A stretch of DNA of 64,000 nucleotides. It comes from Eonycteris spelaea. Taxonomy: Eukaryota; Chordata; Mammalia; Chiroptera; Pteropodidae. Positions 43,501 to 48,255 of this stretch are shown here, piece after piece (position 1 is the stretch's first letter; each line of letters begins with the position of its first letter). The notes beneath the pieces are model-generated. The model saw only the letters and a list, made by a program, of their open reading frames with translations, was not told the origin of the DNA and ran no database searches. The stretch covers positions 4,898,001 through 4,962,000 of the forward strand of contig PUFA01000070.1 in NCBI GenBank assembly GCA_003508835.1, in the 5' to 3' direction. Position numbers and translations under genes: made by a program.

Positions 43501-46500
43501 GGCTGGGATGACTACTTGCATTTTATTATTTACACCATTATAGATTGCACTTCATTTAAAAAAAAAAAATCCATCCAAAACCCTAATTGTGACCATCTCA
43601 ACTCAAATGACCTTCATTCCCTTTGCTCTTCTACCACCCACTCCCTGGACTTCATCATCCTCTAGTGCAGCACTATTTGGCAATCTGAAATCCAATATTT
43701 CCACTATAATCCCAATCTCTAGCCTTCTAGGTCTCACTTCCCCAACTCCATTGCTCTTTGATTAAATAAATTGGTGCTGCTGGCCCCTTAACTCTTCCAT
43801 CTTCTTCCAATCAATCAAAATTCTGTTGGATTTCCTTCTCTGGGAATCCAACCTAGAGATCATGATCCATCATCATCTCAACCACTTTTCCTGCCATAAC
43901 TCAAGTGTTTAAAGTTAATTTCTCCTCCAGTTTTCCAAAGCGATCCACTGCTCCTCTCAAACATCCTACCCATTACTTCTTCCATCACTAATTACAGCAA
44001 CAAGCCTGTTTCCTATCTTACCAAAAAAAACAGAGGTCAGAGGTAAAACTGTCCAAAACTTCCTCTCTCCACTATCCCCCTCATTTGAATTCATCACATT
44101 CAAACCTATTTTTCTCCTTCACCCTTCTTCTAGCAGAAAAGAATGTGACCTTCTCAGATTGAAAGCCAGTTCATACACTATGCCCATGAAACTCCAGCTT
44201 TCTCAGGGACCTTACTCTAGTAAGTATTCCCATTCTCTCCCATATCCTTAGTCTGCCCAGCTGCCTCTTTCCCTTTAATGCTGTTATTTACTAAAGTTCC
44301 TTCTTTAGCCCTGATACTCACTCTACACACTCTTTCTGGCCTTATCTTATCTACTCCTATAGTTCCTACTATCATGTATAAACTGATACTCCTAAATCTG
44401 AAATTCTAAACCTCCCTCTTAAATACTAAACCATCATTTTCAAATATCTACTGATCAGTAACACTTGAATGTCACATATAAATCTTAAACAATATATTCA
44501 TAATTACTCATTTTCCTCCCATATTCCTTCTCCTAGTGATCTGCGCAGTCTCCCAAGCCAGAAACCAGAGAGGCATCATAGATTTCTCTATCTACAAATA
44601 CAAAGGTCACTGTGCCCTGGTAATTTGACCTGGTCTCTTTTTAATCCATACTCTCTTTCACCCATGTCTACCACAATGCAAGTAACTTCCTGTATACCTC
44701 TACTGCTACCTTAATGCAGGCAATCATCACTTTTTAAAATCTTTGCCTCAGTCTTAGTCCTAATTGTTCCCACCAATACTGTATACTGTTATGGTAATGT
44801 TACTAAATATGAATTTGATCGTATACTCCCTCTCTTAAAGTTTCAACGGTTTCCAATCACCTTCAGCATGGTATTTACCTTGCGTGGAATACAAACATGT
44901 GCTTTTTCATCTGCCTAGAATGACCCCATCACCACTACCACTTCTTCTGTTGGCTACCTTCTACTCATCCTATAAAGATTAAGCTCAAGAATTACAAATT
45001 CAGACCACACTTCAGTGTTCAGTTAGATTCCCTGTACCTGGTTCCACAGAGTTGTGTCTGCAAATAGGAAATGACCAAAAAATTTTTATTCATTAAACAC
45101 ACAAACATAAATTTCAAAGTTACTGCCGCTGAAGGCCACTAAATATCAATTATATAGAAGTGATTTTACAAAGCTTTAATTTTTAAGACAAAATTATTTT
45201 TTCATACAAATATTCCAGAACAAATTAGCTAGTACACTTGTGCTAAAAATAAATAAACAAATAAATAAATAAATAAACAAGGAAGAAAAAGTACAGTACT
45301 GAAGAATGAAAATTTATATTTAAGGACTAAAGAAAATAAGCAGGGGGAAAAGAGGAAGGACTATTGCTGTTATTATTTAATTACTCTTCTTATAAAATGA
45401 CAATAAGTTATAGCCACTTTAAGAACTATTTAATATTCAAAGAATAGATTTATAAAAACAATTAATATGGAGAAAATGCAGAAATCCAAAGATAAGAAAA
45501 TATCAGTATGCAACCCACTATCCTTTATCAATATTCTTTCCTTCTGTTTTTCTAACAGATTTGAGATCTTTTAAAAAAATCAAGCATATCATTAATTTAA
45601 ATTACATATAGCCAAGTACTGTGGCCAAAAAACTAGAAATTACTAAAACCTTAAGCAAAGACTAAATACAGAATGCCTCAATTCATTGTACCTTGCTTAA
45701 AAAGTATTGGGGAAGGAGCAATCTCTTCTAAAGCACATATGCAGTTAGCACTGTACTGTATTAAATTATAAGTAGTTCAGAACGGGTATTTTCAGGTAAT
45801 ATGCGTGAAGATACTGGGAGAGTGTTAACTAGCAAACCAGTATACAGATGGAAAAGATTTTAGAAAGGCTTTGCCTTAGGGTCTATCAAGCATCCCTCCC
45901 CCACCGAATAAATAAAACTAAAAACATTTCAGTTCCTTAAAGAACAAAAGCCAAAATTCAGCATTGCTATTACATTACTAGGAAAAATTTAATTCAACAA
46001 AAATATTTCTTTTAAGTCAAGAAATATCCTAAAACATCATCACTATTAGGCTAATTACTTCATTCTCGTTTTAAACTTGTAACATACTCAAAGTCATTTT
46101 TAAATTCCTAAAGTAGGGTCTTAAACATATGAGAAGTGCCATTGGAAAAAGAGTCAAAGTTTTTACATTTAACAAATTCTTACAGAGTGTGTACTAGACA
46201 TGAAATTATGTGTCACAGATAATCACGCCAATTACTTTGGTATTTGTCATTACCTCAAAGACTAGGTGTAATCACTAAAAATCTCTTTAGCCAATGGTCA
46301 AGTAAAAAAGCTGATGAGCTTTATTAAAAGTTTCTAGAAAAAACTTGAGTTCTAGAACTTTGTGAGTTACCTGTTTGGAACTCTAAATAGCAACTAAATT
46401 CCCACGCTAGCCCACAAAGGTGTATAATATACAGGAATAATAATTTTTAGATTACTTATAATAACAGTCACTTCTATAAATTATTAAAATCACAAAATAG

Positions 46501-47706
46501 GATTTGACATTTTCTAAATAAGAGCATTTATCTTACAATTGGAACAGCCTATAAAGTTAAGGTTCCTTGGAAACCTAAAATCCAAACTTTATTGGGTATG
46601 TTCTAATTACAGAACCTTTATAATAATAAAGGTAAAATATTTAAATAAGCATGAAAATATTTCAAAATTCCTTGGTGAACTTTTATGGCAATTAGTAAAT
46701 GAAACTGCAGGTATACCAAACTATGTTAAATAGAAATAAAAATAACTGCTTGCACAAAAATATCACTGAAATATCTTATTTCAGAAGTAACGAATTAAAC
46801 AGCAGCGTTCTTTAAAAGCTTAAGAGAAATAAAATGACACCTTAGGAGAAAGAGCCAATAGTGAATAAATGTTAAAAACGTCAATTCAGGAAATATTTGG
46901 AGAATTTAATTTGATATATTATTAACTTGAGCCTCTTTAATAATACCCTTTTTGTTCTGAGGACTTTCTCATCATAATCTAATAAATTTACCCTTTAACC
47001 CCATCTAACATGCTGAAAGAATACGAAAGCTCAAAGAGGATAGGATGCATTGCTAGCACAAACTTCCCACTCATAGCATAACAAGGATTAACATGGTTAC
47101 TATGGGTCATCACTCCATGCCGTAAGTTAGGTGGCTCTGAATAATTTATTAATACTTCATGGGAATGATATAGAAAGTTGCATGACAACATGACAAGAAG
47201 GAAAGCTACTTCCACTGAGTGTGATACATACTATAACGTGAAGAGCACAGATTTTACCACAACGATGCGTAAGAGTTTTCAGAAACAACAAACAAGTTTT
47301 CCAATTCTGGCTTGGCTAGTTTCGAGTTTGAAAAAAGGCCAAAAAAGGCTAAATAAGCGCACACCGCAAACTTTATTCCTAACTCCAGAAAACGGGAGTA
47401 GAGAACATCGAAGCCCTCAGACCTCTCCAAAGGGAACTATAAAAGACGCTTTGGGAACCCAGCGACTCGCAAATTTGGAAAGGTGAAGGCCACACGAAAA
47501 TCAGACAGGGTTGGAGGACGTCTGTGAAGGGCTGGGTCTAACAGGACCAGCCGGGCACGATCACCGTGCCTTGTCCCGACGTCGCCCGAAGCTTACCTCC
47601 TTGACAGGCGGAAATTTCTTCTTGCATTCCAGGGACAAGGCCCGTAATCGCTCTGCATATTCTCCAGCAGCTTCTTCACCGCCTCGGGGCTGTTGGTGCC
47701 GGACAT
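349..47706 (-). CDS. MON2: MON2 coding region, exons 1-16 (3' part outside window)
   Basis: MON2 is a large peripheral Golgi/trans-Golgi and endosomal scaffold related to BIG/GBF Arf-GEFs but lacking a catalytic Sec7 domain. In the literature it acts with DOP1 and ATP9A in SNX3-retromer retrieval of cargo such as Wntless. Sixteen exons with GT-AG introns join to about 706 codons matching the human N-terminal 40 percent almost residue for residue. Recognisable blocks include [55 protein letters not shown] and [18 protein letters not shown]. Residues about 5-180 correspond to the DCB domain and about 200-380 to the HUS (Sec7_N-type) region; both are helical-repeat dimerisation regions. All junction phases agree from exon 2 onward. 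Exon 1 lacks one base, so the literal reading shifts after residue 20 and stops in exon 2. The Mon2 C-terminal domain lies beyond base 1. Identification is essentially certain. Confidence 0.97.
454..798. other. MON2 intron 15, nothing recognised
   Basis: AT-rich intronic sequence with normal splice ends. I see no repeat or RNA gene. Confidence 0.6.
799..911 (-). CDS. MON2: MON2 exon 15, residues 634-671
   Basis: This 113 bp exon encodes [20 protein letters not shown] then [17 protein letters not shown]. The acceptor is TGTTCTAG and the donor GTAAAG, ending in phase 0. Confidence 0.97.
1505..1690 (-). repeat. MIR SINE relic in intron 14
   Basis: Read on the minus strand it has the MIR order: a CAAG-rich left part, then CTGAG.CTCA..TT and the GTAAA-type region. 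On the plus strand this appears as GAAGAAATTGAGGCTCAGGG followed by GGTCACAGACTCAGTGAGTA. Boundaries are approximate. The rest of intron 14 (912-1500) is plain AT-rich sequence. Confidence 0.65.
1761..1945 (-). CDS. MON2: MON2 exon 14, residues 572-633
   Basis: This 185 bp exon encodes [40 protein letters not shown] and [20 protein letters not shown], then K. It has I where human has V in HYALTVLNTT. The acceptor is TTTTTCAG and the donor GTAAGA. Confidence 0.98.
1946..2436. other. MON2 intron 13, nothing recognised
   Basis: AT-rich intron without an identifiable repeat. Confidence 0.6.
2437..2518 (-). CDS. MON2: MON2 exon 13, residues 545-571
   Basis: This 82 bp exon encodes [20 protein letters not shown] then SLLLDA. 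It has N where human has S in the VSRAVWEEM block. The acceptor is CCTCTTTAAG and the donor GTATTA. Confidence 0.96.
3240..4235 (+). mobile_element. LINE-like 3' end (L1/HAL1-type) in intron 12
   Basis: The segment resembles an old LINE 3' region, with GGTAACTGTACTGTGGTTAT, ATGTCTGCAACTTATCTCAA and a terminal TTTCAAAATAAAAATTATGG tail. I recall this ending from mammalian LINE consensus sequences but am unsure of the subfamily. A short (TG)n tract lies at 3110-3132. The 2519-3100 part of the intron is AT-rich with nothing recognised. Confidence 0.45.
4252..4484 (-). CDS. MON2: MON2 exon 12, residues 467-544
   Basis: This 233 bp exon encodes [40 protein letters not shown], then an acidic, Ser/Thr/Gln-rich linker ending [10 protein letters not shown]. 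The linker differs from human at several residues, the most divergent stretch seen here. The acceptor ATGTAATTTTAG lies about 22 bp from a long (CT)n tract on the coding strand. The donor is GTATAT. Confidence 0.97.
4507..4564. repeat. (GA)n/(CT)n microsatellite beside exon 12
   Basis: About 58 bp of almost pure GA dinucleotides with one GACA interruption. On the MON2 coding strand it is a (CT)n tract ending about 22 bp before the exon 12 acceptor, so it forms or extends the polypyrimidine tract. Confidence 0.97.
5170..6440 (+). mobile_element. L1 3' fragment (ORF2 end and 3'UTR), L1M-type
   Basis: The segment is clearly colinear with the L1 ORF2 C-terminal region. It has the CAATGGGGAAGGA..TGGTCC.GGGA block, the AAAAAGAAGCAAAGGACCTG block, GTTCATAGCAGCATTATTCA and CATTATGCTGAATGAAAGAA, then a 3'UTR ending in an ATCATACCTCAAAAAG motif. 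Frames are broken throughout. It lies in intron 11 and is oriented opposite to MON2. Confidence 0.93.
6590..6850 (-). repeat. MIR-like relic with (TG)n insertion
   Basis: A diverged MIR-type segment (ATCTATTGAGCAATTACTCT ... CCCTGAGATTCAAAGAGATA) is interrupted by a short TGTGTG tract at 6638-6658. Confidence 0.5.
6860..7860. other. Intron 11 remainder, nothing recognised
   Basis: AT-rich with no confident repeat. The weak similarity to MIR/L2 ends at 7600-7700 (GAGAAAACAG..CTCAGTATTAGAAGATC) is too diverged to name. Confidence 0.5.
7871..7920. repeat. Perfect 25-bp tandem duplication
   Basis: Two identical 25-bp units beginning AGGTCTAAAATTTAAAGTAT sit head to tail about 75 bp from the exon 11 donor. 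Perfect identity suggests a recent slippage duplication. Confidence 0.97.
7996..8149 (-). CDS. MON2: MON2 exon 11, residues 416-466
   Basis: This 154 bp exon encodes [20 protein letters not shown] then [20 protein letters not shown] and [11 protein letters not shown]. It ends two bases into the Tyr codon. The acceptor is TATCTAATAG and the donor GTAAGT. Confidence 0.97.
8150..8903. other. MON2 intron 10, nothing recognised
   Basis: AT-rich, with no confident repeat. Confidence 0.6.
8904..9040 (-). CDS. MON2: MON2 exon 10, residues 370-415
   Basis: This 137 bp exon encodes [20 protein letters not shown] then [20 protein letters not shown] and TTNQA. The acceptor is ATTTTACAG and the donor GTAAAG. 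Confidence 0.97.
9041..9436. other. MON2 intron 9, nothing recognised
   Basis: Short intron. A CCCATACCCATACCCCTACCCC-like C-rich stretch lies at 9308-9328; otherwise it is unremarkable. Confidence 0.55.
9437..9561 (-). CDS. MON2: MON2 exon 9, residues 329-369
   Basis: This 125 bp exon encodes [20 protein letters not shown] then [20 protein letters not shown] and L. It ends two bases into an Arg codon. The acceptor is ACTTTTTAG and the donor GTAAAC. Confidence 0.97.
9562..11100. other. Intron 8 (exon 9 side), nothing recognised
   Basis: Mixed AT-rich intronic sequence. The 10,200-10,940 part has a somewhat higher GC content and no repeat I can name. Confidence 0.5.
11103..12050 (+). mobile_element. 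Solo LTR-like element of an old endogenous retrovirus
   Basis: Two 50-bp head-to-tail units beginning GACACAGATCTCC and GACACAGAGCTCC are followed by a typical LTR body. This includes CCTCCATAAAAATC, GGGGAGCTTCCAAGTTGGTG and ACAGAAGCTCCTGC, an AATAAA poly(A) signal near 11550, and a later GTGTGGGGAGAAAG..CCACA block near 11980. About 11,600-11,900 may be a separate insertion. I see no retroviral coding sequence. I am unsure of the family. Confidence 0.65.
12125..13176 (-). mobile_element. L1-type 5' region: 5'UTR plus ORF1 start, decayed
   Basis: Reading down from 13176, the minus strand begins ATGTAAGATGGTGGAATAGG, the usual start of old L1 5' ends. At about 12,450 it enters an ORF1-like sequence with [20 protein letters not shown], then an INELKENT motif near 12,350, as in L1/HAL1 ORF1. 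Stops and frameshifts break the frame. It shares orientation with MON2. Confidence 0.75.
13180..14600. other. Intron 8 (exon 8 side), nothing recognised
   Basis: AT-rich, no confident feature. Confidence 0.5.
14610..14804 (-). CDS. MON2: MON2 exon 8, residues 264-328
   Basis: This 195 bp, phase 0 exon encodes [20 protein letters not shown], a serine-rich loop ([16 protein letters not shown]) and [20 protein letters not shown]. The acceptor TTGCAATTAG is preceded by a T-rich tract built from a TTTTTG-type repeat. The donor is GTAAGTG. It is part of the HUS/Sec7_N-type region. Confidence 0.98.
14813..14846. repeat. (CAAAAA)n simple repeat upstream of exon 8
   Basis: Four to five CAAAAA units. 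On the coding strand they are TTTTTG repeats within about 10-40 bp of the exon 8 acceptor and serve as its T-rich tract. Confidence 0.9.
14850..16780. other. Intron 7 central part, nothing recognised
   Basis: AT-rich with no confident repeat. Confidence 0.5.
16785..17240 (+). mobile_element. L2 LINE 3' fragment(s)
   Basis: About 16,905-17,240 has the L2 3' order: CATAGCACCTTTTATATTT, CTTGTAAGTGCCATAAGGGCAG-like, then TTTCTGTATCCTTGGCACAG. The preceding GTACCAGGCACTGTGCTAGA at 16,810 looks like a second L2/MIR end in the opposite orientation. Confidence 0.7.
17430..18260 (-). mobile_element. L2 LINE 3' region, about 800 bp
   Basis: The plus strand begins TTCATTCACCAATTTATTCA..CACTTGCAATATGCCAGCACT. 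It continues through AAGCATTCCAGACCCAGGAAA..ACAAAGGCCCTTCAGCA, GTCATGAAAAGTTCC..GGACTTTATTTTTTACTC and AGAGGTGATGGTGGCTTGGA. This is the L2 3' end and ORF2 tail read backwards. An A17-18 run at 18,111-18,127 interrupts it. Confidence 0.88.
18285..18495 (+). repeat. MIR SINE relic
   Basis: It has the MIR order: GAATCTGGATCAACATGAGTTCAAATCTC (box-B region at 18,309-18,320), CAACCTCCTCATGTGTAAAG, then TAGCAGTCAAAAAGTGGTAG. The tRNA-like head is diverged. Confidence 0.85.
18500..19306. other. Intron 7 (exon 7 side), nothing recognised
   Basis: AT-rich, no confident feature. Confidence 0.5.
19312..19437 (-). CDS. MON2: MON2 exon 7, residues 222-263
   Basis: This 126 bp, phase 0 exon encodes [20 protein letters not shown] then [20 protein letters not shown] and LQ. 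This is the conserved HUS-region segment. The acceptor is TTTTTACAG and the donor GTAAG. Confidence 0.98.
19438..20106. other. MON2 intron 6, nothing recognised
   Basis: AT-rich intron without an identifiable repeat. Confidence 0.6.
20107..20204 (-). CDS. MON2: MON2 exon 6, residues 189-221
   Basis: This 98 bp exon encodes [20 protein letters not shown] then [13 protein letters not shown]. It differs from human at two residues as I recall (I for V, A for G). The acceptor is GATTGCAG and the donor GTATTT. It is the start of the HUS/Sec7_N-type region. Confidence 0.97.
20205..20920. other. Intron 5 (exon 6 side), nothing recognised
   Basis: AT-rich, no confident feature up to the RPL17 pseudogene. 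Confidence 0.5.
20925..21530 (-). pseudogene. RPL17: RPL17 processed pseudogene in MON2 intron 5
   Basis: This is an intronless, decayed copy of the mRNA for ribosomal protein L17 (uL22, a 60S subunit protein). The initiator context is at 21487-21485 (MVCYSLD.ENPT.SCKS). Near the 3' end it reads [20 protein letters not shown] then [14 protein letters not shown], matching human [20 protein letters not shown]. The stop equivalent is TAA at 20956-20954, followed by a 3'UTR-like stretch and an A-rich tail (T-rich on the plus strand at about 20908-20930). The coding part spans about 534 bp against 555 in the intact gene. Several small indels break the frame, including a 2-bp loss just before the last 15 codons. 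It is an L1-mediated retrocopy and cannot encode L17. Confidence 0.93.
21780..22400 (+). mobile_element. Old L1-like 3' fragment
   Basis: It resembles a decayed L1M/L1ME ORF2-3'UTR segment, with CACTCTTGGGAATTTACACT and AATAGGATACTAGTTCATTATAG, where the L1 pattern of a single mounted copy is still visible. It is highly diverged, so assignment is tentative. Confidence 0.5.
22577..22706 (-). CDS. MON2: MON2 exon 5, residues 146-188
   Basis: This 130 bp exon encodes [20 protein letters not shown], then [20 protein letters not shown] and RHR. The acceptor is TTTTTTAG and the donor GTAAAG. It covers the end of the DCB domain. Confidence 0.97.
23105..24160 (-). mobile_element. L1ME/L1M-type 3' fragment, about 1 kb
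   Basis: The plus strand is the reverse complement of an L1 3' end. Landmarks are CTGGTTTCCTTCACTTCTAA, CATCCATGTTGCTCTTTTTA, TTGTACTTATTCCTGAGTAG, ATGGGTATACCACATTTTGC, GCTGCTATGAATATTCATAT and TTTAGTTATTCTAATGGATG. Frames are broken. Same orientation as MON2, in intron 4. Confidence 0.92.
24165..25394. other. Intron 4 (exon 4 side), nothing recognised
   Basis: AT-rich; an A-rich tract lies at 24,944-24,960. No confident repeat. Confidence 0.5.
25400..25531 (-). CDS. MON2: MON2 exon 4, residues 102-145
   Basis: This 132 bp, phase 0 exon encodes [20 protein letters not shown] followed by [20 protein letters not shown] and ALSK. It matches human MON2 exactly as I recall it. The acceptor is TTTTACAG and the donor GTAGGA. 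It is part of the DCB domain. Confidence 0.98.
25532..26485. other. MON2 intron 3, nothing recognised
   Basis: AT-rich, no identifiable repeat. Confidence 0.6.
26486..26613 (-). CDS. MON2: MON2 exon 3, residues 59-101
   Basis: This 128 bp exon encodes [42 protein letters not shown] after the split Ala codon. The donor is GTAATG. The acceptor, ending TTCTAAATAAAG, has a weak polypyrimidine tract. It is part of the DCB domain. Confidence 0.97.
26640..28025. other. Intron 2 (exon 3 side), nothing recognised
   Basis: AT-rich, no confident feature. Confidence 0.5.
28030..28170 (-). repeat. MIR SINE relic
   Basis: TTGAGTATCACAATAATCCT .. GCATGATTTGGCCAAAGTGA is the MIR/MIRb right part read backwards. 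Confidence 0.6.
28175..29950. other. Intron 2, nothing recognised
   Basis: AT-rich. Short (AT)n at 29,049-29,062 and a T14 run near 29,360 are the only simple repeats. Confidence 0.5.
29970..30690 (+). mobile_element. Old L1 3' fragment (L1ME/L1M5-like)
   Basis: The segment keeps L1 ORF2-tail landmarks in order. These are CACATATTGTTGGTAAAGGC, the GTTGCTAGAAATTTATCTTA block, an A15 run, then AGAATGGTTAAATAAACTAC and AATATTATGGAGCAATTTAA. Confidence 0.7.
30695..33895. other. Intron 2 central part, nothing recognised
   Basis: A (AAAT)n tract lies at 30,699-30,716. The remainder is AT-rich intronic sequence with no repeat I can name. Confidence 0.45.
33905..34115 (+). repeat. MIR SINE relic
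   Basis: ATATGAGCTCTAAACAGCTC .. CTTCATCTCTTTGCATCTCA .. ACAAATTCTCAAAAAATGTC follows the MIR consensus from the head to near the 3' end. Confidence 0.8.
34415..34540 (-). mobile_element. L2 LINE 3' end
   Basis: Plus-strand TACAACAAATATTAACTAAA..GGTTAGGTGTGTCTTACATG is the reversed L2 3' terminus. Confidence 0.65.
34722..34785 (-). CDS. MON2: MON2 exon 2, residues 38-58
   Basis: This 64 bp exon encodes [21 protein letters not shown] plus the first base of the next codon. The acceptor is CTTGCAG and the donor GTAATT. It is part of the DCB domain. It is intact, but it falls downstream of the exon 1 frameshift. Confidence 0.97.
35335..35670. mobile_element. hAT-type nonautonomous DNA transposon relic
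   Basis: It starts with CTGTCCAATACAGTAGCTAT and ends with an inverted-match ATTGGACAAG. The core is AT-rich (GTGGCTATTAAGCACCTTAT), as in Charlie-type MITEs. I am unsure of the family name. Confidence 0.55.
35900..36560 (+). mobile_element. LTR-like element of an old endogenous retrovirus
   Basis: The segment has LTR features: CACAGAAAAGCAGAGACAAG, a TTCTGACCATGGACGGCCAT block, GTCAGCACAGCCAGTAATGC, then GTAAACTTATTCTACTTAAA and ACAGCCAGAGTCAGC at the end. I recall such ends from mammalian ERV LTRs but cannot fix the family. No viral coding sequence is present. A second fragment of the same family lies at 38,199-38,290. Confidence 0.55.
36735..36870 (+). mobile_element. MER20/MER58-like hAT relic
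   Basis: CTAGAAGCTTAAAAAAAAAT .. CATTCCAATTAAATCAGAAT .. AATCTTCTGGTGATTCCAAA resembles the core of MER20/MER58-type MITEs. The TIRs are largely lost. Confidence 0.45.
36900..38030. other. Intron 1 segment, nothing recognised
   Basis: No confident repeat or gene. Confidence 0.5.
38040..38053 (+). repeat. G14 homopolymer
   Basis: Fourteen consecutive G residues (C on the MON2 sense strand). It is unusual in this AT-rich intron and also a likely place for length errors. Confidence 0.9.
38199..38290 (+). mobile_element. Second fragment of the 36.2 kb LTR-like family
   Basis: About 90 bp is similar to 36,159-36,251 in the same orientation (AGACACATCCACCAGGGATT, GCTAGTGGCACAGAAAAGCA). Confidence 0.65.
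38300..39345 (+). mobile_element. L2 LINE fragments
   Basis: 38,340-38,660 has L2 ORF2-region features (GCTGAAGACTCCTAAATTAT, CCATCATCTCCACATACGAG, GTCACTGACCAGACATCTGA). 39,150-39,345 has an L2 3' end (TTGTAAGCCCCATTAGCATA, CCACAGTGCCCAGCATACAG). An A17 run interrupts at about 38,858-38,875. Confidence 0.65.
39350..40425. other. Intron 1 segment, nothing recognised
   Basis: No confident repeat. Short TATATA-rich stretches lie near 40,365-40,390. Confidence 0.5.
40430..41700 (-). mobile_element. L2 LINE, decayed, about 1.2 kb
   Basis: The plus strand gives reversed L2 features: AACACCTCCTAGATATATCA..GCTTTGCACTATGG, AAAGCCAGAGCATGAAAGAG, ACCACTGAGGGTTTTCTAGC, GGCAGGCATAAGATTGAAAC and GTCATCGGCATTGTGGTC. 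Confidence 0.6.
41740..41770. repeat. (CAAAA)n simple repeat
   Basis: CAACAACAAAACAAAACAAA followed by further CAAAA units. Confidence 0.9.
41795..42000 (+). repeat. MIR SINE relic
   Basis: ATGATATAATGGAAAGAAGG .. CAACCTCTCTAAACAATAGT .. AAAGTTCCTAGCCTAGTGCA follows MIR from head to 3' end. Confidence 0.85.
42445..42685 (+). mobile_element. hAT-type DNA transposon relic with inverted ends
   Basis: It begins AGTAGTCCCCAACCTTTTTG and ends in the complementary CAGGGGCTGGGACCCCTG. Inside are CTCCTATGAGAATCTATGCC and CACCTCCTGCTGTGCGGCTT. I recognise the element from mammalian genomes but not its family name with certainty. It is internally deleted. Confidence 0.8.
42690..43565. other. Intron 1 segment, nothing recognised
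   Basis: No confident repeat or gene. Confidence 0.5.
43570..45060 (+). mobile_element. L2 LINE ORF2-region relic, about 1.5 kb
   Basis: It is pyrimidine-rich and keeps the L2 ORF2-to-3' order. Landmarks are CTCTACTGCTACCTTAATGC, CTCTTAAAGTTTCAACGGTT, CACCTTCAGCATGGTATTTA, CATCTGCCTAGAATGACCCC and CTACTCATCCTATAAAGATT. Stops are frequent. Confidence 0.7.
45246..45283. repeat. (AAAT)n simple repeat
   Basis: AAATAAATAAACAAATAAAT and further units. Confidence 0.92.
45290..47589. other. Intron 1 (exon 1 side), nothing recognised
   Basis: No confident repeat. GC content rises towards the CpG island from about 47,330. Confidence 0.5.
47597..47706 (-). CDS. MON2: MON2 exon 1 (coding part), residues 1-37, with 1-bp deletion
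   Basis: The ATG at 47706-47704 has A at -3. It reads [20 protein letters not shown], matching human MON2 except N for S at residue 5. The next expected residues, [17 protein letters not shown], appear only in another frame, because one base is missing between the Asp codon GAT and the CGG Arg codon near 47651-47655. The exon is 110 bp where 37 codons need 111. The donor is GTAAGC after the GAG codon, phase 0. Read literally, the frame stops at a TAA in exon 2. Confidence 0.93.
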
Positions 47707-48053
47707 GATCCACCAAGCTCCGAGCCAATTTCTAAGCCGCGCAAACGAACTCCGGCACTGTCAGATCCTTGGGGCGACAGGTAGCACTCTCCTGGAGCCT
47801 CCTGCCCTTCCGCTGCCCACCTCCTGGGCTCTGCCTGGACTCTGCCGGGCCTCGGCTGCCTACTCGGAGCGTGCCCGAGCGCCCCCCGCAGCCCCCTCGC
47901 AACTCCCCCGGCTCCTCTCCGAGGCGCTCCCCGCAGTCGCCCGGCCCCGCTAGGCCCCGCCGGCTCCAACCGAGGAGCCCACAATGCGGGCAGATCCTTC
48001 CCGCTCCGCGGGGCCCAGCCACACTGGTGTCACCAGCCAACCTGGCCAGAGCT

Positions 48054-48095
48054 TCAGCGCCGGCTCCCCAAGACCCGAAGACTCGCGGACGCCAT
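48054..48095 (-). other. Possible 13-codon upstream ORF in MON2 5'UTR
   Basis: If transcription starts upstream of 48,095, the first ATG opens a 13-codon frame reading MASASLRVLGSRR and ending in TGA at 48056-48054. It ends about 350 nt before the MON2 start. Whether it is transcribed depends on the start site, which I cannot determine. Confidence 0.35.
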
Positions 48096-48096
48096 T
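48086..48096 (-). promoter_or_regulatory. YY1-like site containing an upstream ATG
   Basis: The minus strand reads AATGGCGTCC, close to the YY1 core AANATGGCGNC and in transcript orientation. In TATA-less promoters YY1 sites typically lie just downstream of the start site. The ATG inside it could open a short uORF. Confidence 0.45.
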
Positions 48097-48142
48097 AGCC
48101 GAGTCGCCCACAATTCCGAGCGCGACGGGGACACGTCAGCCG

Positions 48143-48152
48143 CACTTCCGGG
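48143..48152 (-). promoter_or_regulatory. ETS-family core promoter site
   Basis: The minus strand reads CCCGGAAGTG, the GABPA/ELK-type ETS consensus. On that strand it is followed within a few bases by a TGACGTG CRE-like half site (48132-48138), a common pairing in housekeeping promoters. Occupancy is inferred. Confidence 0.6.
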
Positions 48153-48245
48153 CACCGTGGCCACCGCCCCCGCCGAGGCCAACCCGGGCCGACCAGCCGC
48201 GGGCAGGGCGTGGCCAGGGGGCGTGGTCACGCGCGGAGCAGGTTC

Positions 48246-48255
48246 GGGGGCGGGG
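48246..48255 (+). promoter_or_regulatory. GC box (SP/KLF)
   Basis: GGGGGCGGGG is a strong SP1/KLF consensus near the distal edge of the CpG island. A second KLF-like GGGGCGTGG lies at about 48218-48226. Confidence 0.5.
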
